Positions 17,007 to 25,162 of a stretch of 64,000 nt of DNA are shown here, in pieces. Below the pieces are notes generated by a model that saw nothing but the letters and a program-made list of their open reading frames with translations, was not told where the DNA came from and made no database searches. Both the position numbers and the translations under genes were made by a program. Numbering within the stretch: the first letter of the stretch is position 1; every line of letters starts with the position of its first letter. This stretch comes from Achromobacter spanius (lineage in GTDB: Bacteria > Pseudomonadota > Gammaproteobacteria > Burkholderiales > Burkholderiaceae_B): positions 4,588,001-4,652,000 of the forward strand of contig NZ_CP025030.1 in the NCBI RefSeq assembly GCF_002812705.1. The letters are read 5' to 3'.

Positions 17007-17639
17007 ATGAACGACAAGACGAAGATCTGGAAAAGTTCGACGACAACACGCAGTTGGAGTTCCACCACGAACTTGACGCCCGAGCAGCAAGAGAACATCG
17101 AAGAACTGCTGGGCGGGAAGCTGGGCAGCGTCAGCGTGCAAGAAAAATGGAGCTACGCCGGCACGGAAAACGGCGAAGCGTTCAAGGTCGATATCGACAA
17201 CGGCGCGGTCACCGTCAACGGCCGCCACTACGACAGCCTGGACGACGTACCGCGCGCGGAACGCGAACGCATCGAGTCGCTGCGCGACGGCGAAGGCATG
17301 AAGGGCCTGTGGGACATGCTGAAAAACGCCGGCGTGCAGATCGAAGACCTGCCCGGTGATCACGTTGCGCGCACTGGCAAACCTGTGTTCACGATTGAGA
17401 CGGACGGTGATGGCGCGGGTGCGATAGCGGCAACGTCTGCGCCGGTGGCTGACGCGCCGGACGCCGCTGAAGCCGGCAGGCCCCCAAGCACTGCCGCCGC
17501 GCAGGGCGCGAGCATCGATATGGACCCCGCCGCGTCCCCCGGCGCCGTGCCCAAAAGCGGCGGCCTGCGGCGCGCGCTTTTAATCGGCATAGCCGTGGGC
17601 TTGGCGCTTTGGGTGGCGCGGGCGTTGAATGTGTTTTAG
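17007..17639 (+). CDS. Hypothetical protein with C-terminal membrane anchor
   Basis: About 210 residues. The soluble N-terminal part is charged (LTPEQQENIEELLGG, then RHYDSLDDVPRAERERIESL), followed by an Ala/Pro-rich linker and a single C-terminal TM helix (about the last 22 residues, LLIGIAVGLALWVARAL). It looks like a tail-anchored inner-membrane protein. I do not recognise a family. The start at 17007 (MNDKTKIW) is favoured over in-frame ATGs upstream, but no strong ribosome site decides it. It is a single gene, convergent with the VapBC pair. Confidence 0.65.
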   Translation: MNDKTKIWKSSTTTRSWSSTTNLTPEQQENIEELLGGKLGSVSVQEKWSYAGTENGEAFKVDIDNGAVTVNGRHYDSLDDVPRAERERIESLRDGEGMKGLWDMLKNAGVQIEDLPGDHVARTGKPVFTIETDGDGAGAIAATSAPVADAPDAAEAGRPPSTAAAQGASIDMDPAASPGAVPKSGGLRRALLIGIAVGLALWVARALNVF

Positions 17640-17701
17640 GGCGATTGCCGTCGTGCGACACGACACGAGTGCTTTACGTCCGCCAATGCATCACGCACGA
17701 A

Positions 17702-18097
17702 CTATTTGATCAGGCGCATGCCGGTGGCTTTTGCCGCCTTCACGTCAAACGTCGCCGTGTATTCACACAGCGCCTCGTGTCCGGTGCGCTCGATCAGACA
17801 ATCGGCAAAATCCGCTGTGGAGGCTGCGTACAAACGCACTGCCTTCCATACCGTCTCGCCCGCCTCGACATGAATTTCCTTCGTGCGAAGCAGGGTTTCG
17901 ATGACCTCCGCAATGGAAGAGCGCGGCGCATCGTAGGCCCGACCAAGCACCCATACCGTTTCGACCAGAGCCACCAAGGTGACGAAACCGGGTTGCTCGG
18001 CAGTCAAAGATTCGATCAGGGCATTTGCTTTCCGCGTCTGCATCGGATCATCCTGCGCGAAGTAGCGCACCAGCACATTGGTATCCAGGCCGATCAT
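17702..18097 (-). CDS. vapC: PIN-domain ribonuclease toxin, VapC family
   Basis: A 131-residue PIN-domain protein. The acidic metal-binding residues are in place: Asp5 (GLDTNVL), Glu46 (ALVETVW), Asp96/Asp99 (TADFADC) and Asp118 (FDVKAAK). It overlaps the antitoxin stop by 4 bp (ATGA), the standard VapBC order. VapC toxins cleave specific RNAs, often tRNA or 23S rRNA, when the antitoxin is lost. All catalytic residues are intact, so the toxin should be active. The RNA target is unknown. Confidence 0.9.
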   Translation of the reverse strand: MIGLDTNVLVRYFAQDDPMQTRKANALIESLTAEQPGFVTLVALVETVWVLGRAYDAPRSSIAEVIETLLRTKEIHVEAGETVWKAVRLYAASTADFADCLIERTGHEALCEYTATFDVKAAKATGMRLIK

Positions 18098-18339
18098 CGC
18101 GCTGACTTGCCCTGCTCGGCGATCGCGTCGTTCATCTCTTCAATCGTGACGGGTTTGCGTGGTTTCGCGATGATGCCTTTGAGCGCCGTAACCGAGTAGG
18201 TTGCGGGCACCATTTCGTAACGGCCGCTTGCCTCGTTTAGAACAAACTCGATTCGGTCGCCAGTCGACAAGCCCAGACGATTCCGTACATCGACCGGAAT
18301 GGTGATCTGGCCCTTGGAAGTCACGGTGGCGGAAGTCAT
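18094..18339 (-). CDS. vapB: AbrB/SpoVT-fold antitoxin, VapB family
   Basis: An 81-residue antitoxin with an AbrB-type DNA-binding N-terminus (ATVTSKGQITIPVDVRNRLGL) and a C-terminal tail (VTIEEMNDAIAEQG) that should wrap around VapC. The dimer would also repress its own promoter in the 90 bp upstream. It is directly coupled to vapC through an ATGA overlap. Confidence 0.9.
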   Translation of the reverse strand: MTSATVTSKGQITIPVDVRNRLGLSTGDRIEFVLNEASGRYEMVPATYSVTALKGIIAKPRKPVTIEEMNDAIAEQGKSAR

Positions 18340-18432
18340 TGGCTAGCTCCTTGGAAGTGTGCCTTACCATAATGTAAGGAATGCGCTTGCGCAAGGCCGC
18401 GCCATCGATTGCAGCAACCCCACTGCGCCCCG

Positions 18433-19050
18433 TCACCCGCGCCGCGCGTAGCACCCCAAGAACATCTCCACCGCCGAATCCGCCACGCGCTTGCGCTCTG
18501 CTGCGCTCAATGGCGCTTGCCCCAGCGTGACCTGCGGCCAGAAGGCAAAGCTCTTGACCAGCCCCTGCAACTGGTGGCCGGCGAACTCAGGGTCCACATC
18601 CACCAGACGCCCGTCCTGGATGGCCGCGCGTATCCAGGCCGTTTCGCCGCCCTCTTTTTCGCCCATGCGGCACACGATGGCCTGGGCGCGTTCGGGGGAA
18701 TGGATGATTTCGGCCATGGCCACGCGCGCCAGGTCGATGAAGTTGGAGTCCGCCAGCAGGTCCAGCTTTTGCATCAGCAACTGCCGCAACTGCTGATCCA
18801 GCGCCACGTCGGCCCGATACGACAGCGCAACGCTGGCCGCGCTGCTGGCCCATAGCTCTTCAAGAATCAACGAGAACAGCGTTTCCTTGCTGGGGAAATG
18901 GTTGTAGACCGTGCGCTTGGAGACCCCCGCCGCGGCGGCGATGCGGTCCATGCTGGTGGCCTCAAACCCGGCTGACCGAAACTCTTCCACCGCCGCGCGC
19001 ACGATGGCCTGGCGTTTGCGGTCGGTCAGGCGGAGCGGGGGATTGGGCAT
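18433..19050 (-). CDS. TetR-family transcriptional repressor
   Basis: A 205-residue TetR protein: N-terminal HTH (MDRIAAAAGVSKRTVYNHF) and an AefR-like C-terminal domain. It is divergent from the metallo-hydrolase gene at 19291, and the 240 bp between them hold two palindromic sites of TetR style (19172-19187 and 19202-19227). It therefore very likely represses that hydrolase and itself. The ligand is unknown. Confidence 0.88.
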   Translation of the reverse strand: MPNPPLRLTDRKRQAIVRAAVEEFRSAGFEATSMDRIAAAAGVSKRTVYNHFPSKETLFSLILEELWASSAASVALSYRADVALDQQLRQLLMQKLDLLADSNFIDLARVAMAEIIHSPERAQAIVCRMGEKEGGETAWIRAAIQDGRLVDVDPEFAGHQLQGLVKSFAFWPQVTLGQAPLSAAERKRVADSAVEMFLGCYARRG

Positions 19051-19171
19051 GAAGCGGGCTCGTTGTCAGGTGGGTGGCGCACGCGGGCGAGGTGTGCGCG
19101 TCGATGTGCGCGGCTGAAGTATGTGGCTGAAGCATGTGGCTGAAACTCGCCCCATTGGCGACGCGAAATTT

Positions 19172-19187
19172 TACACCGGCCAGTGTA
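19172..19187. promoter_or_regulatory. Putative TetR operator, copy 1
   Basis: Near-perfect dyad tacaccggccagtgta with one mismatched pair. It shares the ACAC...GTGT arms with the longer palindrome 15 bp downstream, so both are likely bound by the adjacent TetR repressor. Confidence 0.65.
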
Positions 19188-19201
19188 CTTTTCAGAAAAT
19201 C

Positions 19202-19227
19202 AAAACTACACTGCGCAGTGTAGTTTT
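19202..19227. promoter_or_regulatory. Putative TetR operator, copy 2 (perfect palindrome)
   Basis: A perfect 26-bp palindrome whose core is ctacactgcgcagtgtag, placed between the divergent TetR and metallo-hydrolase genes. Length and symmetry fit a dimeric TetR repressor. Confidence 0.75.
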
Positions 19228-19290
19228 TGCGCGGTGCATGTTGTATCAGCCGCAACGCCCTCGCCCCTTCCCCTGCCTGGAACCCTTACC

Positions 19291-20328
19291 GTGACCGCCC
19301 TCACCTCTTGCCCGTCCGCCCAACCCAGCTACCCGCAGTCGCCCCAACATCGTGAAGGCCGTTTCCACAACCCGCTGCCGCGCCCCTCGCTGGGCTTCTG
19401 GCAAGGCGTGAAGCTCATGTGGACCTTCTTCTTCGCCAAGCCCCGTGGCACGGTCCCCGCGCAAACGATTCCGGTGCGCCCCCTCACCTTGGCCGACCTG
19501 CAAGCCGCACCCGACCGCAGCCTGTACCGCCTGGGCCATTCGACCATCCTGATGAAACTGCGCGGCCGCTACTGGCTGACCGACCCGGTATTTTCCAAGC
19601 GCGCCTCGCCCGTGCAATGGGCCGGCCCCGCGCGCTTTCACGCGCCCCCCATTTCCATCGAAGACCTGCCGCCCATTGCCGGCGTGATCCTGTCGCACAA
19701 CCACTACGACCACCTGGACCGCGCCGCCATCGACAAGCTGGCCGCCAAGACCGCCCGCTTCATCACCCCCTTGGGCGTGGGCGACCAGCTCATCGCCTGG
19801 GGCGTCGACCCCGCCCGCGTCGAACAACTGGACTGGTGGCAATCCACCGACGTCGACGGCCTGCGTCTGACCGCCACGCCGGCACAGCACTTCTCGGGAC
19901 GCGGCCTGACCGACACGGACCGCAGCCTGTGGGCCTCGTGGGTCATCCAGGACGCCGACCTGCGCGTCTTCTTCAGCGGCGACAGCGGTTACTTCGACGG
20001 TTTCAAAGCCATCGGCGACGCCTACGGCCCCTTCGACCTGACGCTGATGGAAACCGGCGCCTACGACAAGCGCTGGGCCTTCGTGCACATGCAGCCCGAA
20101 GAAACCCTGCAAGCCCACCTGGACCTGCGCGGCCGCTGGCTGCTGCCAATTCATAACGGCACCTTCGATCTGGCGCTGCATGCGTGGGAAGACCCGTTTG
20201 AACGGATCGCGGCGCTGGCATCGTCCAAAGGGGTCGCGCTGACAACGCCTGTGATGGGGGAACGGGTGGGGATGGAAGCACCTGGGGCAGGTTCCCCGTG
20301 GTGGCGAATCGGCAACGCCGCCGCTTGA
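19291..20328 (+). CDS. Metallo-beta-lactamase-fold hydrolase, NAPE-PLD/UlaG-like
   Basis: A 345-residue metallo-beta-lactamase-fold enzyme. Metal ligands are His136, His138, Asp140 and His141 in SHNHYDHLD, with FFSGDSGYF as the downstream aspartate motif. The ATPAQHFSGRGL and LWASWVI segments are typical of the NAPE-hydrolysing phospholipase D-like group. The GTG at 19291 is chosen because the frame upstream runs through the operator region. The enzyme is probably inducible through the divergent TetR. The substrate in bacteria is unknown; a lipid or lactone ester is plausible. Confidence 0.85.
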   Translation: MTALTSCPSAQPSYPQSPQHREGRFHNPLPRPSLGFWQGVKLMWTFFFAKPRGTVPAQTIPVRPLTLADLQAAPDRSLYRLGHSTILMKLRGRYWLTDPVFSKRASPVQWAGPARFHAPPISIEDLPPIAGVILSHNHYDHLDRAAIDKLAAKTARFITPLGVGDQLIAWGVDPARVEQLDWWQSTDVDGLRLTATPAQHFSGRGLTDTDRSLWASWVIQDADLRVFFSGDSGYFDGFKAIGDAYGPFDLTLMETGAYDKRWAFVHMQPEETLQAHLDLRGRWLLPIHNGTFDLALHAWEDPFERIAALASSKGVALTTPVMGERVGMEAPGAGSPWWRIGNAAA

Positions 20329-20388
20329 GCGCTCCAGTACAATCCCGCGTTTGGCGACGTTGTGATCGCCCACCCTCTGGACCGAAGC

Positions 20389-22002
20389 ATGTTGCGACTG
20401 ACCGAAATCAAGCTGCCGTTGAACCACACGCCCGAAGAATTGCCCGCCGCGATTCTTAAGAAACTGGGCATTCCAGCCAGCGACCTGCACGGCTTCACCA
20501 TCTTTCTGCGCAGCTACGATGCGCGCAAAAAGCACAATATCCTGCTGACCTACACGCTGGATATCGACGTGGAAAACGAAGCGGCGCTGCTTGCCCGTTT
20601 TCATGACGACCGTCACGTGAAGCCCACGCCCGACACCGAATACAAGTTCGTCGCCCAGGCGCCCGCCACGTTGGCCAAGCGCCCCATCGTGATCGGCACC
20701 GGCCCCTGTGGCCTGTTCGCGGGCCTGGTGCTGGCGCAGATGGGCTTCAAGCCCATCATCCTGGAACGCGGCAAGGCCGTGCGTGAACGCACCAAGGACA
20801 CCTGGGGCCTGTGGCGCAAGCGCATCCTGAACCCCGAGTCGAATGTGCAGTTTGGCGAAGGCGGCGCGGGCACGTTCTCGGACGGCAAGCTGTACAGCCA
20901 GATCAAAGACCCCAAGCACTATGGCGAAAAGGTCCTGAAGGAATTTGTGCTGGCCGGCGCGCCGGAAGAAATTCTGTACGTCAGCAAGCCGCACATCGGC
21001 ACGTTCCGCCTGGTGGGCATGGTCGAAGTCATGCGCGACACCATCACCAAGCTGGGCGGCGAAGTGCGCTTTTCCAGCAAGGTGGAAACGCTGCAACGCG
21101 AAAACGGCCAGGTCACCGGCGTCACGCTGGCCAGTGGTGAACACATCGAAGCCGATCACGTGGTGCTGGCCATCGGCCACAGCGCGCGCGATACCTTCCA
21201 GATGCTGCATGAGCAGGGCGTGTTCATGGAAGCCAAGCCGTTTTCGATCGGCTTCCGGATCGAGCACCCGCAGTCGCTGATCGACAAGGCGCGCTTCGGC
21301 CCCAGTGCCGGACACCCCATCCTGGGCGCGGCCGACTACAAGCTGGTGCACCACGCCAGCAATGGGCGTTCGGTGTACAGCTTCTGCATGTGCCCGGGCG
21401 GCACCGTCGTGGCCGCCACGTCGGAACCCAACCGCGTCGTCACCAACGGCATGAGCCAGTATTCCCGCAACGAACGCAATGCCAACGCAGGCATTGTGGT
21501 GGGAATTTCGCCCGAGCAAGACTACCCGGAACACGTGCTGGCCGGCGTGGACTTCCAGCGCAAATGGGAATCGCAGGCCTTCGTGCTGGGCGGTGAAACG
21601 TACAGCGCGCCCGGCCAGTTGGTGGGCGACTTCATCGCGGGCAAGGCGTCGACGGAATTCGGTTCCGTGCTGCCGTCCTACACGCCGGGCGTGCACTTGA
21701 CCGACCTGGCGACCGCGCTGCCCGACTTCGCCATCACCGCCATTCGCGAAGCGCTGCCCGCCTTCGACAAGACCATCAAGGGCTTCGGCATGCACGACGC
21801 CGTACTGACCGGCGTGGAAACGCGCACGTCGTCGCCGGTGCGAATCAAGCGCGATAACGACACGCTGCAAAGCATCAACACCCAAGGGCTGTTCCCGGCG
21901 GGCGAAGGCGCGGGGTACGCGGGCGGGATCCTGTCGGCGGGCGTGGATGGGATCAAGATTGCTGAAGCGGTGGCGTTGAGCATCATGGGCCGCCAGGGGT
22001 AA
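20389..22002 (+). CDS. FAD-dependent oxidoreductase (COG2509-type flavoprotein)
   Basis: A 537-residue flavoprotein. An N-terminal domain of about 100 residues (LRLTEIKLPLNH, ARKKHNILLTYTLDI) precedes a dinucleotide-binding motif (IVIGTGPCGLFAGLVLAQMG). Further hallmarks are FGEGGAGTFSDGKL and a C-terminal FAD loop LFPAGEGAGYAGGILSAGVDG. This family is widespread and usually annotated only as an NAD(P)/FAD-dependent dehydrogenase. I start at MLRLTEIK (20389). It is a single gene. The reaction cannot be assigned. Confidence 0.85.
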   Translation: MLRLTEIKLPLNHTPEELPAAILKKLGIPASDLHGFTIFLRSYDARKKHNILLTYTLDIDVENEAALLARFHDDRHVKPTPDTEYKFVAQAPATLAKRPIVIGTGPCGLFAGLVLAQMGFKPIILERGKAVRERTKDTWGLWRKRILNPESNVQFGEGGAGTFSDGKLYSQIKDPKHYGEKVLKEFVLAGAPEEILYVSKPHIGTFRLVGMVEVMRDTITKLGGEVRFSSKVETLQRENGQVTGVTLASGEHIEADHVVLAIGHSARDTFQMLHEQGVFMEAKPFSIGFRIEHPQSLIDKARFGPSAGHPILGAADYKLVHHASNGRSVYSFCMCPGGTVVAATSEPNRVVTNGMSQYSRNERNANAGIVVGISPEQDYPEHVLAGVDFQRKWESQAFVLGGETYSAPGQLVGDFIAGKASTEFGSVLPSYTPGVHLTDLATALPDFAITAIREALPAFDKTIKGFGMHDAVLTGVETRTSSPVRIKRDNDTLQSINTQGLFPAGEGAGYAGGILSAGVDGIKIAEAVALSIMGRQG

Positions 22003-22048
22003 GCAACCCCCACCGGCGGCTAAGGGTCAAGCCGGCCAAGGCGGGCCG

Positions 22049-22288
22049 CTACGACTTGTCCGCCTTGGCCAGTTGCGCCCGGTATTCGGGCACAGTGACG
22101 CCGCCTACCCCCCAGTTCTCCAGCTCCACCTCGTCAATCACCACGAAGGTTGACGCATGCGGCTTGCCCAGCACCTCGAACAGCAGGTCACTGACGCCTT
22201 TGATCAGCGCCCGCTTTTGTTCGGGCGTCGTTGCCGCGGCACCGGGCGCTGTGCCCTCGCGGGTAACTTTGATATTCACGTAGGGCAT
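22049..22288 (-). CDS. 4-oxalocrotonate tautomerase family enzyme
   Basis: A 79-residue tautomerase. Starting at the ATG at 22288 gives MPYVNIKVTREG, so Pro1 becomes the catalytic base after Met removal, as the family requires; an upstream ATG would bury it. TTPEQKRALIKGVSDLLFEVLGK is the usual helix region. It probably shares a transcript with the SDR gene 48 bp upstream. The substrate is unknown. Confidence 0.85.
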   Translation of the reverse strand: MPYVNIKVTREGTAPGAAATTPEQKRALIKGVSDLLFEVLGKPHASTFVVIDEVELENWGVGGVTVPEYRAQLAKADKS

Positions 22289-22336
22289 GGTTGTTCTCCT
22301 TTGAACCAAACGTTGCCACGGATTGGGGGTTGGCCC

Positions 22337-23047
22337 TCAGGCGCCCGCCACCTGTCCACCATCAACATGCAGGATCTCGCCGGTCACAAAGCCGGCGTCC
22401 TCCAGATACAGTACCGCCTGCGCCACGTCGGCGACGTCACCCAAACGCTTCATGGGATGCAATCCCGCCAAAGCCTGATGCGTGTCGGGCGCATGCATGG
22501 GCGTCCTGATGATGCCCGGCGACACCGCGTTGACGCGAATATTCCGGGTGGCGTATTCAATGGCCAGGCTGCGCGTGGCGGCGGCCAGGCCACCCTTGGT
22601 CAAGGACGCCAGCACGGACGGCACGTTGGAATTCGCGTGGTCGACCAGCGTCGTGGTGATCTGCACGATGTGGCCCCCGCCCTGCTTCAGCATCGCCTCC
22701 ACGGCATGTTGCGTCGTGTAGAAGAAGCCGGCCAGGTTCGTGGCAAGCATGTCGCGGTATTGCTGTTCGGTATAGGCGGTAAAGGCGTTGGCGATGAAAA
22801 TGCCGGCGTTGTTCACCAGCGTGTCCACCCTGCCGAAGCGGTCCAAAGCCTGTTCCACGACAGCCTTGCCCGTGGCGGGGTCGCCGATATCCCCGGCGAT
22901 GGTCAGGTAGTTGGGATCGTCCGACGGCTTGATTGACCGCGACGTTCCCACGACCCGATAGCCACGATCCAAAAATGCCTGGGCAATACCCGCGCCCAGC
23001 CCTTGCGATGCGCCCGTGACGATGGCGACTTTCCGTTCATTGCTCAT
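22337..23047 (-). CDS. SDR-family protein lacking the catalytic tyrosine
   Basis: A 236-residue short-chain dehydrogenase fold with an intact cofactor motif (VTGASQGLGAGIAQAF) and NNAG. At the place of the YxxxK catalytic motif it reads ALA147-Ser-Leu-Thr-Lys151 (SVLASLTKGG), so the tyrosine is replaced by alanine, and the catalytic-serine region reads VQITTTLVD. It may bind NAD(P) without normal SDR chemistry or use a different residue. It is divergent from a LysR gene with 82 bp between starts and is followed by the tautomerase. Confidence 0.85.
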   Translation of the reverse strand: MSNERKVAIVTGASQGLGAGIAQAFLDRGYRVVGTSRSIKPSDDPNYLTIAGDIGDPATGKAVVEQALDRFGRVDTLVNNAGIFIANAFTAYTEQQYRDMLATNLAGFFYTTQHAVEAMLKQGGGHIVQITTTLVDHANSNVPSVLASLTKGGLAAATRSLAIEYATRNIRVNAVSPGIIRTPMHAPDTHQALAGLHPMKRLGDVADVAQAVLYLEDAGFVTGEILHVDGGQVAGA

Positions 23048-23129
23048 GATGTTTCCTTCACAGATGGAGTTGATGTGAGAGGAACATTAGGCGTATTGGC
23101 GCTGATCGAAAATCCGCTATTCTTGCCCA

Positions 23130-24017
23130 ATGGCTGATAAAAAACGCACAGAGCCCGACTGGCAGGACATCCGCGTGTTCCTCGCGCTAGGTCGCTACGG
23201 CAGTCTCTCGGCCGCCGCGCGGGCGCTATCAACCAACCATTCGACGATATCGCGGCGCCTTCAGTCGCTGGAAGCCACCCTGGGCGAGAAACTGGTCGAA
23301 CGCCGGCCCGAAGGCTACGTCTTGACCCCCGCCGGCAGCCGCGCGCTGGCGGCGGCAAGCGACATGGAAGCCGCGGTTCACACCCTGGGACGCGCCGGTG
23401 CGGACAACGCGTTGCGCGGCCTGGTCCGGGTCAACGCGCCGCCCGCGCTATCGCAGGGGTTTCTTGTCAGCCGGCTAGCCAAGCTGGGGCTGCGGCATTC
23501 CGGCATCGATATTGAGCTGGCCACCGACTTGCGCTCGGTAAGCCTTGAACGGCATGTCACCGATATCGCGGTACGGCTGGGACGCCCCCAGGATGGTGAC
23601 TTCATTGCGAAGCCGCTGGGGCACATCGCGTATGGCTTTTACGGCGATGCGGCGTGTTGCGAACGGATCGCAAGCGGCGCCGAACCGGTGTTTGTCGGCT
23701 TTGACGAGGCCAACGCCTATCTGCCCGAAGCCGCCTGGCTGGCACGGCATTTCCCTCGGGCACGTCTGGCTTTTCGGGCCAATAACCAGGCGGCGCAAGC
23801 CTTGGCGGCGCAGTCTGGCGTGGGCATTGCCCTGCTGCCGCACTACCTTGGACGCACGACGCCAGGGCTGCAAGCCTGCACGCTGGATGATGCGCCGCCA
23901 CCGCGCGAAATCGTGTTGCTGACGCGCAGGCAAGGCCGTAAAGATCCGCCCATCCGCACGGTTGTTGATTATCTGGTTGAAGTCTTCGACAACGAGCGCG
24001 CCGTGTTCAACGCCTGA
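23130..24017 (+). CDS. LysR-family transcriptional regulator
   Basis: A 295-residue LysR protein of the YafC/CrgA-like group, with HTH (GSLSAAARALSTNHSTISRRL) at the N-terminus and the short LysR effector domain. The divergent SDR/tautomerase pair 82 bp away is its likely target. The effector is unknown. Confidence 0.9.
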   Translation: MADKKRTEPDWQDIRVFLALGRYGSLSAAARALSTNHSTISRRLQSLEATLGEKLVERRPEGYVLTPAGSRALAAASDMEAAVHTLGRAGADNALRGLVRVNAPPALSQGFLVSRLAKLGLRHSGIDIELATDLRSVSLERHVTDIAVRLGRPQDGDFIAKPLGHIAYGFYGDAACCERIASGAEPVFVGFDEANAYLPEAAWLARHFPRARLAFRANNQAAQALAAQSGVGIALLPHYLGRTTPGLQACTLDDAPPPREIVLLTRRQGRKDPPIRTVVDYLVEVFDNERAVFNA

Positions 24018-24092
24018 CCCCGCCAACAAGGTGGCGCTGGCAATTCGCCCCTGAAATTGCGTCACTACAAATCAGCAATTTTCCCGTCTGCC

Positions 24093-24113
24093 TTGATTGA
24101 AGAAATCAATCAA
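24093..24113. promoter_or_regulatory. Inverted repeat upstream of hsp20 pair
   Basis: A perfect 8-bp stem (ttgattga/tcaatcaa) with a 5-nt loop, 123 bp upstream of the first hsp20 gene. A CTTGAAA box resembling a sigma-32 -35 element follows at about 24123-24129, but no good -10 partner is seen. It is not the CIRCE sequence. Confidence 0.4.
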
Positions 24114-24235
24114 ACCCCACTCTTGAAACCTGCCAACCCGCTACCACTTTTGCGCTATGGCGAGGCAGCGCAGCACAGGTTTCCCCAGCCGCAATGCCCG
24201 ACGCCGTCTGAACCAGACCTTATCGGGAGACGAAC

Positions 24236-24676
24236 ATGGCAACGTATCCATTTTTCGATAGCGGCATCAGTTCCGCCTTGGACACCCTGCAGCAACTGGA
24301 CAAAATCCTGCGAGGCTCGACCGCGCCTTCCAATCTGCGGTCCACCGCGCGCGGGGATTTTCCGCCCGTGAACGTGGGCGTGTGCACCGATTCCATTGAA
24401 GTCGTGGCGTTCGTGCCGGGCGTGGACCCGGAAGCGCTTGAGGTCACCATGGAAAAAGGCCTGCTGAGCATTTCGGGCGAACGGCGCGAGGAAGAACCAT
24501 CCGGGCAAACCACCTTGTACGCGCGTGAACGCGCGCGCGGCCGGTTCAGCCGGGTGGTGGAACTGCCCAGCGACGCCGACCCGGAAAACATCCAGGCGCG
24601 CTACACCGACGGCTGCCTTTGCATCTCGATCGGCAAACGCGAATCCGCCAAGCCGCGCCTGATCTCCATCCAATGA
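24236..24676 (+). CDS. Small heat-shock protein, Hsp20 family (first of pair)
   Basis: A 146-residue alpha-crystallin domain protein. The N-terminal arm (FFDSGISSALDTLQQLD) resembles IbpA-type proteins, the beta-sandwich covers about residues 42-135 (GLLSISGER), and the C-terminal tail is short. It should hold unfolding proteins during heat or oxidative stress. A GGGAG site precedes the ATG. It is co-transcribed with a second Hsp20 gene 29 bp downstream. Confidence 0.9.
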   Translation: MATYPFFDSGISSALDTLQQLDKILRGSTAPSNLRSTARGDFPPVNVGVCTDSIEVVAFVPGVDPEALEVTMEKGLLSISGERREEEPSGQTTLYARERARGRFSRVVELPSDADPENIQARYTDGCLCISIGKRESAKPRLISIQ

Positions 24677-24705
24677 ACGCACGCTGACGACACAGGAGGA
24701 CCATC

Positions 24706-25110
24706 ATGGAAGCACGCAACCAACTGGCCGCCACGCGCGGCTCGGAATCCTTGGCCAAGGTCTCGAACGACACCAGCCGCCCCGCCACCCTGCCCGCCGT
24801 GGACATCTACGAGAACGCCACCGGCATCACGCTCCTGGCCGACCTGCCCGGCGTGTCCAAGGACAGGCTGTCGATCAAGGTGCAGTCCAATGAATTGTTG
24901 ATCGAAGGCGAAGCCGCGGTGCAGGTGCCGGCCGAAGTGCGGCTGGTACACAACGAACTGCGCGAACCGCTGTTCCGCCGCAGCTTCACCCTGGGCCACG
25001 ACCTGGACAAGGACAACATCACCGCCAACTTGAAGCACGGGGTGCTGACGTTGCAGATTCCGCGCCTGCGCGAAGCGCAGCCGCGCAAAATCTCGGTCAA
25101 CGTGACGTGA
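24706..25110 (+). CDS. Small heat-shock protein, Hsp20 family (second of pair)
   Basis: A 134-residue alpha-crystallin protein (ALTLLADLPGVSKDRL-like core at about residues 45-60, then LKHGVLTLQIPRL). A strong AGGAGG site lies before the ATG. Paired sHsps with different N-terminal arms often form mixed oligomers, which is an inference here. A GC-rich hairpin lies 19 bp after its stop. Confidence 0.9.
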   Translation: MEARNQLAATRGSESLAKVSNDTSRPATLPAVDIYENATGITLLADLPGVSKDRLSIKVQSNELLIEGEAAVQVPAEVRLVHNELREPLFRRSFTLGHDLDKDNITANLKHGVLTLQIPRLREAQPRKISVNVT

Positions 25111-25129
25111 TTCCCTGGCGTGACACCTT

Positions 25130-25151
25130 GCGCCCGGCGCAAGCCGGGCGC
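25130..25151. terminator. GC-rich hairpin between convergent hsp20 and SDR genes
   Basis: Perfect 9-bp stem (gcgcccggc/gccgggcgc) with a GCAA loop. No T run follows on either strand, so it is a weak or Rho-assisted terminator, or a stabilising 3' hairpin. Confidence 0.5.
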
Positions 25152-25162
25152 GTCGCGACGTA

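Noticed and set aside
19246..21885. 879-codon minus-strand open frame opposite the metallo-hydrolase and FAD protein
   Set aside because: Antisense shadow with low-complexity composition; both sense genes have intact motifs.
24120..24150. Sigma-32 promoter for the hsp20 pair
   Set aside because: A CTTGAAA box is present, but no CCCCAT-like -10 stands at 13-15 bp, so it is mentioned only as a hint.
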